Numbered from the stretch's first letter, positions 53,309 to 63,033 are shown. The stretch: 64,000 nucleotides of DNA from Corynebacterium kutscheri (GCF_000980835.1 NZ_CP011312.1:2290066-2354065); one strand, 5' to 3'. Notes: generated by a model from the sequence alone, not told the origin. Numbers and translations: made by a program.

Positions 53309-53379
53309 TAAACACCAACACTAGAAGTGGATTATCCAGAACTACTGGTTAGCTAAAAGTTAGCCGATCACCTGGCATT

Positions 53380-53403
53380 CTCCCTGTATAAGGGGAGTTT
53401 TTT
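53380..53403 (+). terminator. Second terminator downstream of murJ
   Basis: CTCCC (53380-53384), loop, GGGAG (53393-53397) and six T. Short but with a proper T-run. Confidence 0.65.
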
Positions 53404-53679
53404 CTACGTTTTATGGGGGTAATGAGCTCTATTAGGGTGCTCGCCACTATAAATGAGTAGGGCAGTAATCAGTATGTGGCCACCTGAAACTAGATGTATA
53501 AGCAACTGCTAGTAAGAACCAGGAAAATACAATTTCAGCCGACATAATTAATGTAAAAAACTGCATAAATGCAGTTAAAAAGCATATTTGCTAAACAATT
53601 ACTTTTTCATCCTTAACTAATTAAGTAAAGAAAACACCCAATTAATTAGTCAGTTAAACATCGTTTAAGAAATCTTTCC
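53404..53679. other. Promoter region of sigM
   Basis: About 275 AT-rich bases without an ORF. Repeats of TTAATTAG and TTAACT occur near 53614-53658. SigM promoters are often autoregulated in corynebacteria, but no motif could be assigned with confidence. Confidence 0.3.
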
Positions 53680-54690
53680 TTGGGGGAAACTTATTTCAAC
53701 TTTCCGTATGTACTTTTATTCTTCCCAGTATTTACGTCCATGTACCCCCACCAAAAAATCGATTCCGATGAACTTAATGAGCCTGATCCAGCTCCGCTCA
53801 TTATGCTTTCCACGCATCGTACTAACCCTGGATCAGCGTGCATTAGGCGCGCTCGACAATCCCTTCCGGTGGGTATGGTCTTGCCCTACTCTGATGAGCT
53901 TTATCACCAAACAATTCTTGATATTTTTTGTGCTCCACAAAAACCCGCAACAACAAACTATTTTTCTTCGTACCCGCCAATTAAAAAAGGCGAACGCAGA
54001 GCAATTACCAACTTCTATATTGATATAGAAAATTTTTCTTTTGCCGGACCACATACGCTTATCACGACCAATAAAAACTACACTGACCTTTATAAAATTT
54101 ATGGTCACTACAGTGATATAGCCGTCGTCGAAAAATATTTAGCCGGAGACGATATTGCTCTTACCTTTTTAATTAACAAATACTTACGACGATTGTGGTG
54201 GATTGTACGTCAAGAAAGTCCCACTCTTTCCGATGCTGAAGACATGCTCCAAGAATGTCTTTTTAAAGCTACTCAGGCAATTCATACCTACCAAGGCACC
54301 GCAAGTTTTGGTACCTGGTTGCACCGGCTAGTGCGAAATCATGCTGCTGATAAACGTCATAAACCCGATAAATCTCCAGATCACCGCACTATTAGTATTA
54401 ATGAGGTACGCCATGTTCGCATCCACCGCATTCATACTGAACAACCTATTGAAGAATATGTTGACCTCAGCACTATTATCGACGTGATTTATCAGCTACC
54501 AACTAAGTTACGGTGGGCAATTCAGCTCGTTGATATTGCTGGTTTTGAAGTGGACTATGTAGCCAAAATTTTTAATGTCAACGTTAATACTATTCATACT
54601 CGTAGGTGTCGAGCACGGGAAAAAATCCGAGAAATTTTAGAGTGGGATCAGCAACAAATAGAGCAGTATTCAAAACGTCGCAAAGCATAA
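53680..54690 (+). CDS. sigM: ECF RNA polymerase sigma factor SigM with long N-terminal extension
   Basis: 336 residues from TTG 53680; ATG 53740 is the first ATG in frame. Sigma region 2 is at about 150-235 (YLAGDDIALTFLINKYL, DAEDMLQECLFKATQA, SFGTWLHRLVRNHAADKR) and region 4 at about 270-325 (LPTKLRWAIQLVDIAGFEVDYVA, NVNTIHTRRCRAREKIREI). The preceding 148 residues match nothing known. No ATG, GTG or TTG codon is in frame between about 53885 and the start of region 2, so at least 80 extra residues must be translated unless the reading frame is wrong. No anti-sigma gene follows; trxB does, consistent with a disulfide-stress sigma factor. Confidence 0.85.
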   Translation: MGETYFNFPYVLLFFPVFTSMYPHQKIDSDELNEPDPAPLIMLSTHRTNPGSACIRRARQSLPVGMVLPYSDELYHQTILDIFCAPQKPATTNYFSSYPPIKKGERRAITNFYIDIENFSFAGPHTLITTNKNYTDLYKIYGHYSDIAVVEKYLAGDDIALTFLINKYLRRLWWIVRQESPTLSDAEDMLQECLFKATQAIHTYQGTASFGTWLHRLVRNHAADKRHKPDKSPDHRTISINEVRHVRIHRIHTEQPIEEYVDLSTIIDVIYQLPTKLRWAIQLVDIAGFEVDYVAKIFNVNVNTIHTRRCRAREKIREILEWDQQQIEQYSKRRKA

Positions 54691-54816
54691 AAAATAAAAA
54701 TTTGCTGAGTGGGAATTAATAATCTCTTAGAATGGTTCTGCTTAGAGAGATGGTATTCACCCCGGCTAGACTAAGCACGAATATCATCGCTAGAAACAGT
54801 TAAGAAAGGTATCCCA

Positions 54817-55752
54817 GTGAGCGAAAAACCTATCCATGACGTTGCTATTATCGGCTCCGGTCCAGCAGGATATACCGCAGCGCTTTATGCCGCACGTGCT
54901 GATCTCAAGCCTATTGTTTTTGAAGGCATTGAATATGGTGGCTCGCTAATGACCACCACTGAAGTCGAGAATTTCCCCGGCTTCAAAGACGGCATTATGG
55001 GTCCGGATCTCATGGAGGAAATGCGCAGTCAGGCAGAACGCTTTGGTGCCGAGTTGCGCATGGAATTAGTCACCAAGGTAGAGCTAGAAAGTAACATCAA
55101 GCGGATTTGGGTTGATGAGGAAGAACACCTCGCACGCACCGTCATTCTGGCCACAGGGTCTGCTCCTCGGTATTTAGGAGTCGACGGTGAGCAAACTCTC
55201 CTTGGACGCGGTGTGTCTGCTTGTGCTACCTGCGACGGTTTCTTCTTCCGTGATCACGACATTGCGGTTATTGGTGGCGGAGACTCGGCAATGGAGGAGG
55301 CGATCTTCTTAACAAAGTTTGCCAAATCCGTTACTGTTGTCCACCGCCGCGAAGAATTCCGCGCTTCCGCAATTATGCTCCAGCGTGCCCAGGAGAATGA
55401 GAAGATTCGTATTCTCACCAATAAGGCAGTAACCAAGGTACTAGGCGAGTCTACTGTTACCGGCCTAGCACTTGTCGATACAGTCACCGGCGAGAACTCT
55501 ACCCTCGATGTCACCGCTATGTTCGTTGCCATTGGTCATGACCCACGCTCAGATATGTTCCGTGATGTCATCAACACCAATGAAGCTGGTTATGTGCAGG
55601 TAGAACACCCCTCCACCCGCACAAACATTCCTGGTGTTTTTGCTATTGGCGATCTGGTTGACGATCACTACCAGCAAGCTATTACCGCTGCGGGTTCTGG
55701 TGCCCGTGGTGCTATTGATGCTGGCAATTATCTCAGCGAATTTGAAGCCTAA
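54817..55752 (+). CDS. trxB: Thioredoxin reductase TrxB
   Basis: NADPH-dependent FAD enzyme that reduces thioredoxin. 311 residues, GTG start after AAGAAAGG. FAD-binding [18 protein letters not shown], redox pair C136-x2-C139 (ACATCDG), NADPH-binding [12 protein letters not shown], and C-terminal [25 protein letters not shown]. Downstream of sigM and 150 bases upstream of trxA, the conserved stress-response order. Confidence 0.96.
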   Translation: MSEKPIHDVAIIGSGPAGYTAALYAARADLKPIVFEGIEYGGSLMTTTEVENFPGFKDGIMGPDLMEEMRSQAERFGAELRMELVTKVELESNIKRIWVDEEEHLARTVILATGSAPRYLGVDGEQTLLGRGVSACATCDGFFFRDHDIAVIGGGDSAMEEAIFLTKFAKSVTVVHRREEFRASAIMLQRAQENEKIRILTNKAVTKVLGESTVTGLALVDTVTGENSTLDVTAMFVAIGHDPRSDMFRDVINTNEAGYVQVEHPSTRTNIPGVFAIGDLVDDHYQQAITAAGSGARGAIDAGNYLSEFEA

Positions 55753-55904
55753 ATTTTAGGCTTAACTAACTGCACTCAACTAGCCTAGTGCTAGGCCAAG
55801 GTTAACCCCTAACTTTATGGACACTGTTTAATGCAGCTCCTAATATTCACATGGCTATGTTTTATAGTGTGTAAATCTTATATCTAAGACAGGAGAAAAC
55901 TTAT

Positions 55905-56225
55905 ATGAAGCCAATCAACCTTACCGAAGCAGATTTCAAATCCACTGTTATCGAGTCCGATAAACCCGTACTGATCGATTTCTGGGCACAGTGGTGCGGC
56001 CCATGTAAAAAACTTGGTCCAATCATCGAAGAAATTGCCGAGGAAATGGGTGACCAGGTAACCGTCGCCAAGGTCGATGTGGATGCAGAGCGCAATTTGG
56101 GTGCAATGTTTCAAATTTTGTCCATCCCTAGCGTTTTAATTTTCAAGGATGGCCAGAAGGTTTCCGAATTTGTTGGAGTTCGTTCCAAGTCTGACATCGT
56201 GGCGGAGTTAAAGAAGTTCCTCTAA
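55905..56225 (+). CDS. trxA: Thioredoxin
   Basis: 106-residue thioredoxin with the active site W30-C31-G-P-C34, the buried aspartate in LIDFWAQW and the cis-proline in LSIPSVLIF. No signal peptide, so it is cytoplasmic. It has AGGAG before the ATG and its own leader region of about 150 bases, so independent transcription is possible. Called trxC in some corynebacteria. Confidence 0.95.
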   Translation: MKPINLTEADFKSTVIESDKPVLIDFWAQWCGPCKKLGPIIEEIAEEMGDQVTVAKVDVDAERNLGAMFQILSIPSVLIFKDGQKVSEFVGVRSKSDIVAELKKFL

Positions 56226-56298
56226 CTGGTATCGTAGGTGCCAGCGTTGCCTGCTGCATGAATTGTGCAGCAGGTCGATTAAGGAGGAAAACCACAGC

Positions 56299-57486
56299 GT
56301 GTCCGACATTCTTAAAGTCGGCGACCGCAGTCCACGGGTCGCTGAAGTTCGAGGTGCTCTTGCACGACTAGGTTTGCTTAACGAGTACGCAGGTTCCGTA
56401 AGCAACAGTAGCGCTCAGCAGTACACAGACTCTGAGACGCTTTTCGACGATCACCTAGCAAACACTTTGCGTGGCTTTCAACAGTCGCGTGGAATTATCG
56501 CTTCTGGAGAAATCGACGATATCACTCTGCGGGTACTTCGCGAGGCTTCGCATCGTCTTGGCACTCGCGTATTGAGCTATCAACCCAGTAATCAGCTTGT
56601 CGGCGACGATGTTGTACAGTTGCAAACCCAACTACAAGAACTCGGTTTCTATACCGATCGCATTGATGGACATTTCGGGGAAGCAACCCATCATGCTTTG
56701 ATGAACTACCAGATGAACTATGGACTCAACATAGATGGCATCTGCGGGCCACACACAATCCGTGCTTTTAGTCGCCTTGGCCGTCGCATTAAAGGTGGTT
56801 CCCCACAGGCTTTACGTGAGCGAGAGCGAATGCGCGATGCCGGGCCAAAACTTACTGGCAAACGAGTAGTTATTGATCCAGCACTCGGTGGCGAAAATAA
56901 AGGTCTAGTCGTTCGAGGCGCTTTTGGCGATATCACCGAAGAAGAAATCATTTGGGATTTAGCTAATCGTATCGAAGGCCGTATGATTGCTGCTGGCATG
57001 GAAACCATTATTTCTCGTCCACGTCACGATGATCCTACGCATAAAGACCGTGCCGAGATTGCTAATGCTTTTGGCGCCGATCTTATGATTCGTATGCAAT
57101 GCGACCGCTACCACAATGAAAAAGCCAATGGTGTGGCAAGTTTCTATTTCGGTTCTGAAATGGGTGCTAGTTCAATGACTGGTGAGCTGCTTTCAGGTTT
57201 TATCCAGCGAGAAATAGTAGCTCGTACTGGTTTAGTAAACTGTGGCAACCACGGACGCACCTGGGATCTATTACGCATAACAAAGATGCCTACAGTTGAG
57301 GTAGTTACCGGTTATCTCACCAACCCCAATGATGTAGCTATTCTTAGTGATCCAAAACACCGCGATGCTATTGCTGAAGCTATTGTTGTCTCAGTAAAGC
57401 GCCTTTATTTGCTTGACGACGATAATCAGCCTACTGGCACTTATAAATTTAGTGAGCTTTTAGAACAAGAGCGAATGAAGAATTAA
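56299..57486 (+). CDS. cwlM: CwlM: amidase-like cell-wall regulator without zinc ligands
   Basis: 395 residues from GTG 56299, which follows AAGGAGG. Two peptidoglycan-binding-type repeats (about 1-90 and 100-165, the second with DRIDGHFGEATHHALMNYQ) precede an amidase_3 domain (about 185-360). The two zinc histidines of the family are replaced: DPALGG where DPGHGG is expected, and RMQCD where SIHAN is expected. No signal peptide. This fits mycobacterial CwlM, a cytoplasmic regulator of MurA rather than an enzyme. A PTGTYKF segment near residue 378 is a candidate phosphothreonine site (inference). Confidence 0.88.
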   Translation: MSDILKVGDRSPRVAEVRGALARLGLLNEYAGSVSNSSAQQYTDSETLFDDHLANTLRGFQQSRGIIASGEIDDITLRVLREASHRLGTRVLSYQPSNQLVGDDVVQLQTQLQELGFYTDRIDGHFGEATHHALMNYQMNYGLNIDGICGPHTIRAFSRLGRRIKGGSPQALRERERMRDAGPKLTGKRVVIDPALGGENKGLVVRGAFGDITEEEIIWDLANRIEGRMIAAGMETIISRPRHDDPTHKDRAEIANAFGADLMIRMQCDRYHNEKANGVASFYFGSEMGASSMTGELLSGFIQREIVARTGLVNCGNHGRTWDLLRITKMPTVEVVTGYLTNPNDVAILSDPKHRDAIAEAIVVSVKRLYLLDDDNQPTGTYKFSELLEQERMKN

Positions 57487-57491
57487 GGTCA

Positions 57492-57533
57492 AAAAATGGG
57501 TGCAGATCTAAGAGAAGATCTGCACCCATTTTT
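57492..57533. terminator. Bidirectional terminator between cwlM and the GNAT gene
   Basis: Perfect 18-base inverted repeat, arms 57492-57509 and 57516-57533, six-base loop, T-runs in both directions. Serves both convergent genes. Confidence 0.92.
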
Positions 57534-57542
57534 ATATATCTT

Positions 57543-58190
57543 TTAAACTAAAACTTTAGCCAATAATTCATTAACCGCCATTGCGGAAATTAATGCTTGT
57601 GGTGGTGGCAATTCAAGACGTAATCGAGGCAGCACTGGATGTTCTTGAACAATCTGAAATCCAGCCGAAGTTAATACTTCAACGCTCATTAAACCTATTT
57701 CCTGATGTGCTTGAAATATATCCATAACTTTTACTGGTTGAGGATCAGTAGCGTCATCACGAAAATCAGAATGAAAACCAAATGCTTCAATGGCAGTAGC
57801 ACCATACATTTGTATTTCTCTAATAGCGGCGTCGAAAAGTACTGTCTCTAAGCCCATGCCAGCAAAGCCAGGATCAATGTGCATACTCGTTATAAGATAT
57901 GCATCCTGGCTAGCTGGGGCAGTAGGGATACGTTGCACTCCTGGAGCGTGTTGAGGTGCGCAAAATAATAAACTGGCCACACTATACTTCTCGGAACCAA
58001 TATTAAAACCACATGATGGTTGCTCGGTAAGCACGGTGGAAAACCACGCTTCTTTTTCAAAGCGTGGGTCACCACTTTTTTTAACCCGATCAGCTGTTTT
58101 CGGTGCGAGTTCGAAAAAAATATTCTTTGCGCATTGCGGATGCACCTGAGAAAGCGACTGCATCCTAATTGCAGAGACAGCCGAGAGCAT
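57543..58190 (-). CDS. GNAT-like acetyltransferase, parB-adjacent
   Basis: 215 residues. The central part looks like a GNAT fold: YLITSMHIDPGFAGMGLETVLFDAAIREI (acetyl-CoA loop region, imperfect) and MSVEVLTSAGFQIVQEHPVLPRLRLELP at the end. Substrate unknown. It starts six bases after the parB stop in the same direction, the arrangement conserved near corynebacterial origins. The cofactor motif is degenerate, so enzymatic activity is not certain. Confidence 0.7.
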   Translation of the reverse strand: MLSAVSAIRMQSLSQVHPQCAKNIFFELAPKTADRVKKSGDPRFEKEAWFSTVLTEQPSCGFNIGSEKYSVASLLFCAPQHAPGVQRIPTAPASQDAYLITSMHIDPGFAGMGLETVLFDAAIREIQMYGATAIEAFGFHSDFRDDATDPQPVKVMDIFQAHQEIGLMSVEVLTSAGFQIVQEHPVLPRLRLELPPPQALISAMAVNELLAKVLV

Positions 58191-58196
58191 AGGAAT

Positions 58197-59183
58197 CTAG
58201 TCCCGTCCGCCTAAAAGTGCCATAATGCGTTCGAAATCTTCTCGGCCACCGAACTCGACTACTAATTTTCCTTTTCGCTTACCCATGCTTACCGAAACTT
58301 TGGTATCAAGAGAATCAGCAAGGTGATCGGCAGCAGTACGCAAAAACTCCGGGGGAGGGGCTTTCTCTCGTGGCTTCTTTTCTGCGGTTTTTTCACCACG
58401 ATTAATAAGTGTTACGGCTTCTTCGGTTGCACGTACCGACAGGCCTTCTGCAATAATGCGCTCAGCAAGCTTATCTTTAAGCTCATCATCGCCTTTGAGA
58501 CCTAATAGAGCGCGAGCGTGCCCGGAGGAAAGAACACCAGCAGCTACTTTACGTTGCACATTCACTGGTAGGTTAAGCAAACGAATCATATTAGTAATCT
58601 GTGGGCGAGAACGACCCAAACGATCAGCTAATTGGTTTTGGGTTACCCCAAATTCTTGCAGCAATTGCTGGTATGCGTGTGCTTCTTCCAAAGGATTAAG
58701 CTGCACACGATGAATATTTTCCAATAATGCATCGCGGAGCATATTGCCATCTTCGGTTTCCCGAATAATCGCTGGAATAGTACCTAAGCCAGCTTTTGAA
58801 GCAGCGCGCCAGCGGCGCTCACCCATAATGATTTCAAAGCGATCATGTTCACTTGGGCGAACAACAATTGGTTGTAATAAGCCAAACTCTTTAATAGAGT
58901 GCACCAGCTCGCCAAGATCATCGTCATCAAAAACATTGCGTGGGTTTTTATCATTAGGAATGAGTAACCCAACGGGAATTTCTTGATAACGAGCACCTGC
59001 TATTAACTGTTCATCAGGTAGTGCAGCTGAGTCAGAATGAGCAGGCTTATTATTCGTTGTCTTCTGATCGCCAAAAATAACATTGGTAGCGTCTTTACCT
59101 AAGCGTTCACCATTATTAGGCGTGCTATTGATTAATGCTGCCAAACCGCGGCCAAGACCACCTTTTCGAGACTCGTCGCTCAT
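58197..59183 (-). CDS. parB: Chromosome-partitioning protein ParB
   Basis: 328 residues. N-terminal CTPase/ParB domain: [43 protein letters not shown] with the GERRWRA motif, and [50 protein letters not shown]-terminal dimer domain ends in ALLGGRD. Binds the four parS sites in this window and spreads to load SMC. Start overlaps parA stop by one base (TAATG). Confidence 0.96.
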   Translation of the reverse strand: MSDESRKGGLGRGLAALINSTPNNGERLGKDATNVIFGDQKTTNNKPAHSDSAALPDEQLIAGARYQEIPVGLLIPNDKNPRNVFDDDDLGELVHSIKEFGLLQPIVVRPSEHDRFEIIMGERRWRAASKAGLGTIPAIIRETEDGNMLRDALLENIHRVQLNPLEEAHAYQQLLQEFGVTQNQLADRLGRSRPQITNMIRLLNLPVNVQRKVAAGVLSSGHARALLGLKGDDELKDKLAERIIAEGLSVRATEEAVTLINRGEKTAEKKPREKAPPPEFLRTAADHLADSLDTKVSVSMGKRKGKLVVEFGGREDFERIMALLGGRD

Positions 59184-60145
59184 TAATTAGCCTCGCTTTC
59201 TTGAGCCACGTTTTCTTCCATTACTTTTTCTGGTGCAACACCAATAATTTCCGATGAATCAAGCGGGCGGTAATCTCCACGCAAGGCAAGTTCGCGCGCC
59301 GCATCCATATATGCCACCGAACCAGGGGATCCAGCATCATAGGTAAGAACCGGTTTACTATAGCCAGGAGCTTCAGATACACGAATAGATCGCGGAATCT
59401 TGTTTTTTAACACCAGCTCCTTAAAATGCCCTCGTACTTCCTGTACAACCTGTTCAGACAACTTGGTACGTCCGTCGTACATGGTGAGCAAAATAGCTGA
59501 AACATGCAAATTAGGGTTAAGCTGTTTATGAATTTGTGTAATGCTATTAAGCAGCTGTCCCACACCTTCTAAAGCATAATATTCACACTGAATCGGAATG
59601 AGTACTTCCTCAACCGCAGTCATCGCATTAAGGTTGAGTAAGCCTAACGACGGCGGACAATCAATGAAAATATAATCAAATTGCGCTTCTTTAATAAAAG
59701 GTGCATTAAGTGCATCAGCGAGCCGGTACTCTCTACGAACCATCGACATGAGATCAATCTCAGCACCGGTGAGGTCAATGGTTGCTGGAACACAATATAG
59801 GTTCTCATTAACCGAGGACTGTTGAATAACCTCTTCAATGGTTTTAGTGCCGATAAGCACCTCATAAATTGATGGGGTTCCTACATGATGCTGAATATCA
59901 AGTGCGGTAGAAGCATTACCTTGAGGATCAATATCAATAACCAAAACTTTTAGGCCATTAATAGCTAGCCCAGCGGCAATATTGACTGAAGTAGTAGTTT
60001 TTCCCACTCCACCTTTTTGGTTAGAGATAGACACCATGCGGGTTCGCTGAGGACGCGGCAGATGTAGACTATTGGGGGTTAATACCTGAGCCGCTCTTCG
60101 CGCTGCTGTCGCGATAGGCGTGTCATCCCAGTCGTGCTCTTCCAT
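59183..60145 (-). CDS. parA: Chromosome-partitioning ATPase ParA
   Basis: 320 residues. Deviant Walker [24 protein letters not shown] near residue 40, Walker A-prime and B in [14 protein letters not shown] and [17 protein letters not shown] 35-residue N-terminal extension precedes the ATPase core. In actinobacteria it interacts with the polar scaffold DivIVA. Upstream is rsmG with a 117-base gap. Confidence 0.96.
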   Translation of the reverse strand: MEEHDWDDTPIATAARRAAQVLTPNSLHLPRPQRTRMVSISNQKGGVGKTTTSVNIAAGLAINGLKVLVIDIDPQGNASTALDIQHHVGTPSIYEVLIGTKTIEEVIQQSSVNENLYCVPATIDLTGAEIDLMSMVRREYRLADALNAPFIKEAQFDYIFIDCPPSLGLLNLNAMTAVEEVLIPIQCEYYALEGVGQLLNSITQIHKQLNPNLHVSAILLTMYDGRTKLSEQVVQEVRGHFKELVLKNKIPRSIRVSEAPGYSKPVLTYDAGSPGSVAYMDAARELALRGDYRPLDSSEIIGVAPEKVMEENVAQESEAN

Positions 60146-60262
60146 ATCATCCTTCTTAGATAGTTCCGGTTTCCCGAATTTTTAGCGCGCTATACCGCAT
60201 GAGTTTCCGGGTTCAACTCTAGTTCTTTTTCATACTTGTCTCTACAAGAGCAGGGTAGAAGG

Positions 60263-60910
60263 CTAACGAATTTTTTTAATGCTAATCAGCGTTGTTGCCT
60301 GCTCAAGTTGTTTACCTACTTCAAAAATACTGGCACGCCCACCACCAGCTTTTTTAATAAGTTTTTCGTCGCGAAGAAGTTCTTCCCGGACTGTAGAACC
60401 TTTCATTGCAATCATCATTCCGTCTTTACGTACCAATGGTAAAGACCAACCAGCTAGCTTACCTAAAGGCGCAACAGCACGAGAAGTAACCACGTCGACA
60501 AGCCCTAGTGTGGTACGTACTTGTTTTTCTTCGGCTCGACCACGAATAACTTGAACATTATTAAGGGATAATTTTTCTACTACTTCACCTAAAAAAACTG
60601 AACGTTTAAGCAAAGGTTCAATAAGGGTTATGTCTAAATCCGGACGTGCTATCGCAAGTGGAATACCAGGTAAACCTGCCCCAGAACCAATATCAGCAAC
60701 CCGAATACCGGTATCCATTGCTTCACCAATAACCGCGCAATTAAGAATATGGCGTTGCCATAACCGCGAAATTTCTCGTGGTCCAATAAAGCCCCGAGTA
60801 AAACCGTCGGTAGCTAGCAACTCATGATAAGAACATGCATCAGCTAACCGGTCGCCAAAGATTTCTTGGGCAATAACCGGAATATCTTCAGATTGATGAT
60901 GCTGATCCAT
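60263..60910 (-). CDS. rsmG: 16S rRNA (guanine527-N7)-methyltransferase RsmG
   Basis: 215 residues, SAM-dependent methyltransferase (formerly GidB). SAM-binding loop VADIGSGAGLPGIPLAIARPD near residue 70, LLATDGFTRGFIGPREISRLWQRHI at the N-terminal cap, VTSRAVAPLGKLAGW near 135. Same direction as parA; loss confers low-level streptomycin resistance in other bacteria. Confidence 0.95.
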   Translation of the reverse strand: MDQHHQSEDIPVIAQEIFGDRLADACSYHELLATDGFTRGFIGPREISRLWQRHILNCAVIGEAMDTGIRVADIGSGAGLPGIPLAIARPDLDITLIEPLLKRSVFLGEVVEKLSLNNVQVIRGRAEEKQVRTTLGLVDVVTSRAVAPLGKLAGWSLPLVRKDGMMIAMKGSTVREELLRDEKLIKKAGGGRASIFEVGKQLEQATTLISIKKIR

Positions 60911-61004
60911 GAATACTACTTCCTTTTAGCTTTTCTATACATAGAACCACTAGTGCTGTATACACCAATGTTTAAGTGTTGTTTTATCTTGCCTCATAAA
61001 AACA

Positions 61005-61020
61005 TGTTTCACGTGAAACA
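61005..61020. promoter_or_regulatory. parS site upstream of rsmG
   Basis: TGTTTCACGTGAAACA, perfect palindrome, intergenic, about 2.5 kb from the DnaA-box cluster: the most origin-proximal copy in the window. Confidence 0.93.
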
Positions 61021-61085
61021 CACTTAGTTATAAATACGCATTACAACTTAGCATGCGCCCTGGACATGACAGGAAGGAAAGAAAA

Positions 61086-61109
61086 ACCGCCCATGAAATA
61101 ATGGACGGT
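61086..61109 (-). terminator. Terminator of the rpmH-rnpA-yidD-yidC transcript
   Basis: On the minus strand ACCGTCCAT, loop TATTTC, ATGGGCGGT (nine pairs with one G-T), followed by TTTTTCTTTCC. It lies 45 bases past the yidC stop. Confidence 0.75.
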
Positions 61110-61153
61110 AAAAAATACTTAAATCTAGTAAAAGCGATAATATTCGCTAGAGG

Positions 61154-62110
61154 TTAAGATTTCTTCTTTTTCTTATTGTTTTGTGGGCGCTGACCAGGTT
61201 TTGGAGCAGATGCTCGCTTAGCATCTTTTTTAGCCTGAATTTCAGCCTCTTCTTCTTCATCCATGCGCTTAAATAAATAACGCTGCTGGAAGAATGTCCA
61301 CACGTTGTTACCCACCATGTAGAAGAGCAAACCAATATGCCACAGTGCACCAGTAAACAAAATAGTCAACGGCATAAACCACAGCATCATGCGGTTCATC
61401 ATATTAGTCTGCATAGCCATTTGATCATTTGCTGGTGGCTTTTGTTTGCCAGAAGCCAAACGCTCTTTTTGACGATCAACTGAAAGACGAGCGTTAAAGT
61501 GCGTTGCCAATACAATAATGAGAATCAACGGTGCGGCCACTAACGCAATATCAAAACGAGTGAAATCTACCGGCTGGAATGCCTGATACATGCTTTCTGG
61601 CATAGAAATATACGATGACAGCGGTACACCAAATAAGCGAGCGTCCAAGAAAGACTGAACATCATCCGCAGAGAAGATGTAATTACCTAAAGCACGGTTT
61701 TCTTCTACCGAAAGCCCCAATTGACCAGCGCCATTACCGGTGCGGTTAAAAGAACGCAACACATGGAATAGACCAATGAACACTGGAATCTGAACCAGCA
61801 TTGGCAGACAACCCATAATTGGGTTCACGCCAGCTTCACGTTGAAGCTTCTGCGATTCCTGCATCATTTTTTGCTGATCATTCGCATATTTTTTGCGAAT
61901 CTCTTGCAATGCTGGCTGCATTTCCTGCATCTTACGCATGGAACGCATCTGATTCTGGGTAGGTTTAAACAAAAGCGCACGAATCGTAAACGTCAGCAGA
62001 ATAATCGCCAAAATCCACGACAAACCAGAATCTGGGCTCAAGACAAGGCTGACTGCCTTGTGCCAAAACCACAAGATTGCCGAAATCGGCCAGTAGATAA
62101 AGTTGAGCAC
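61154..62110 (-). CDS. yidC: Membrane protein insertase YidC/OxaA
   Basis: 318 residues, five membrane segments. FIYWPISAILWFWHKAV at the N-terminus, LTFTIRALLFKPTQNQMRSMRKMQEMQP with the groove arginine, AGVNPIMGCLPMLVQIPVFIGLFHVLR, and ALWHIGLLFYMVGNNVWTFFQQRYL. The basic tail (PGQRPQNNKKKKKS) helps ribosome binding. It has no lipoprotein signal, as usual for actinobacteria. No jag gene follows. Confidence 0.95.
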   Translation of the reverse strand: MLNFIYWPISAILWFWHKAVSLVLSPDSGLSWILAIILLTFTIRALLFKPTQNQMRSMRKMQEMQPALQEIRKKYANDQQKMMQESQKLQREAGVNPIMGCLPMLVQIPVFIGLFHVLRSFNRTGNGAGQLGLSVEENRALGNYIFSADDVQSFLDARLFGVPLSSYISMPESMYQAFQPVDFTRFDIALVAAPLILIIVLATHFNARLSVDRQKERLASGKQKPPANDQMAMQTNMMNRMMLWFMPLTILFTGALWHIGLLFYMVGNNVWTFFQQRYLFKRMDEEEEAEIQAKKDAKRASAPKPGQRPQNNKKKKKS

Positions 62111-62215
62111 TGTTTTTCAGAACTCCTTGAGTTAAGGTTATTAAAATTTAACGAGCCACATGGCACACGCACATTAAGTCAGAAACACTTTACGAATATC
62201 TCACGCGATATTTTT

Positions 62216-62488
62216 CTAACGCCATCTACGCCCACGAGGAACAGGATCGAATCCTCCCGGATGCCACGGGCCACATCGCACCAACCGAACAAACACCAAC
62301 ACAGTTGCCTTAAAAACACCATGTGTAGCATAAGCATCCAGCGCATAGGCGCTACATACAGGCTCGAAACGACAGGTAGAACCCATCTTAAGCGGTGAAA
62401 GATATTTTTGGTAGAAACGCACCGCATTATAAAGCCATTGTCCCAGCAAAGATCGTGGCCGATTATTCATGTTCTGCATGAGTGCCAT
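62216..62488 (-). CDS. yidD: Membrane protein insertion efficiency factor YidD
   Basis: 90 residues. Conserved core FYQKYLSPLKMGSTCRFEPVCSAYALDA, then RLVRCGPWHPGGFDPVP with the family cysteines. Acts at the inner face of the membrane with YidC. The start is uncertain among ATGs at 62488, 62479 and 62470; all overlap or touch the rnpA end. 105-base gap to yidC. Confidence 0.9.
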   Translation of the reverse strand: MALMQNMNNRPRSLLGQWLYNAVRFYQKYLSPLKMGSTCRFEPVCSAYALDAYATHGVFKATVLVFVRLVRCGPWHPGGFDPVPRGRRWR

Positions 62489-62852
62489 ATCGTTTGAGAC
62501 ATTTTAGATAAGCCTGGGAAACATCATCAGCCAATTCCTCATAACTGGCAGTTGCAGCAGCAGGCAGAGCACGAATAACTAGCTGAGCATCTGCGGGTAT
62601 ATCGTCGATAAGCTGCATAAAAATATGCCGTAGCCGTCGCGATACCTGATGTCTGGTTACCGCATTCCCAACGGCTTTTGATACCACTAAGCCTGCCCGG
62701 GGGCCACCAAAAAAGGGTGCTTCAAAACCAAGGCGACCATATGAATAAAGATGTAAATGCACAACAACGGTGCTCCTGCCCGCACGCTTGCCAAAACGAA
62801 TCGCTGAGCGAAACGCTTCAGAATTCTCAAGCTTGTACTGGGCGGGGAGCAC
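62463..62852 (-). CDS. rnpA: Ribonuclease P protein component RnpA
   Basis: 129 residues, protein cofactor of RNase P. GTG start. YKLENSEAFRSAIRFGKRAGRS at the N-terminus, PRAGLVVSKAVGNAVTRHQVSRRLRHIF with the RNR-like motif in variant form (GNAVTRHQVSRRLR), and VIRALPAAATASYEELADDV. Follows rpmH by 37 bases, the classic order. Confidence 0.93.
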   Translation of the reverse strand: MLPAQYKLENSEAFRSAIRFGKRAGRSTVVVHLHLYSYGRLGFEAPFFGGPRAGLVVSKAVGNAVTRHQVSRRLRHIFMQLIDDIPADAQLVIRALPAAATASYEELADDVSQAYLKCLKRYGTHAEHE

Positions 62853-62889
62853 CGCGTGTTACATTTCTGTGTGCTTAAAGCTACTGCTA

Positions 62890-63033
62890 TTACGCAGTAA
62901 GCTTTGCGCGACCCTTGCTACGACGTGCAGCAACAATTGCACGACCAGCACGAGTACGCATACGAATGCGGAAGCCGTGCTTCTTTGCACGACGACGGTT
63001 ATTCGGCTGGAATGTCCGCTTTCCCTTAGCCAC
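62890..63033 (-). CDS. rpmH: 50S ribosomal protein L34
   Basis: 47 residues, start GTG 63033 with AGGAG six bases upstream. Reads [20 protein letters not shown] and continues [20 protein letters not shown], matching L34 throughout. First gene of the leftward operon beside oriC. Confidence 0.97.
   Translation of the reverse strand: MAKGKRTFQPNNRRRAKKHGFRIRMRTRAGRAIVAARRSKGRAKLTA

Noticed and set aside
53708..54028. Alternative 106-residue frame overlapping the sigM N-terminal extension
   Set aside because: No ribosome site and no link to the sigma core; the longer frame that joins region 2 is preferred.
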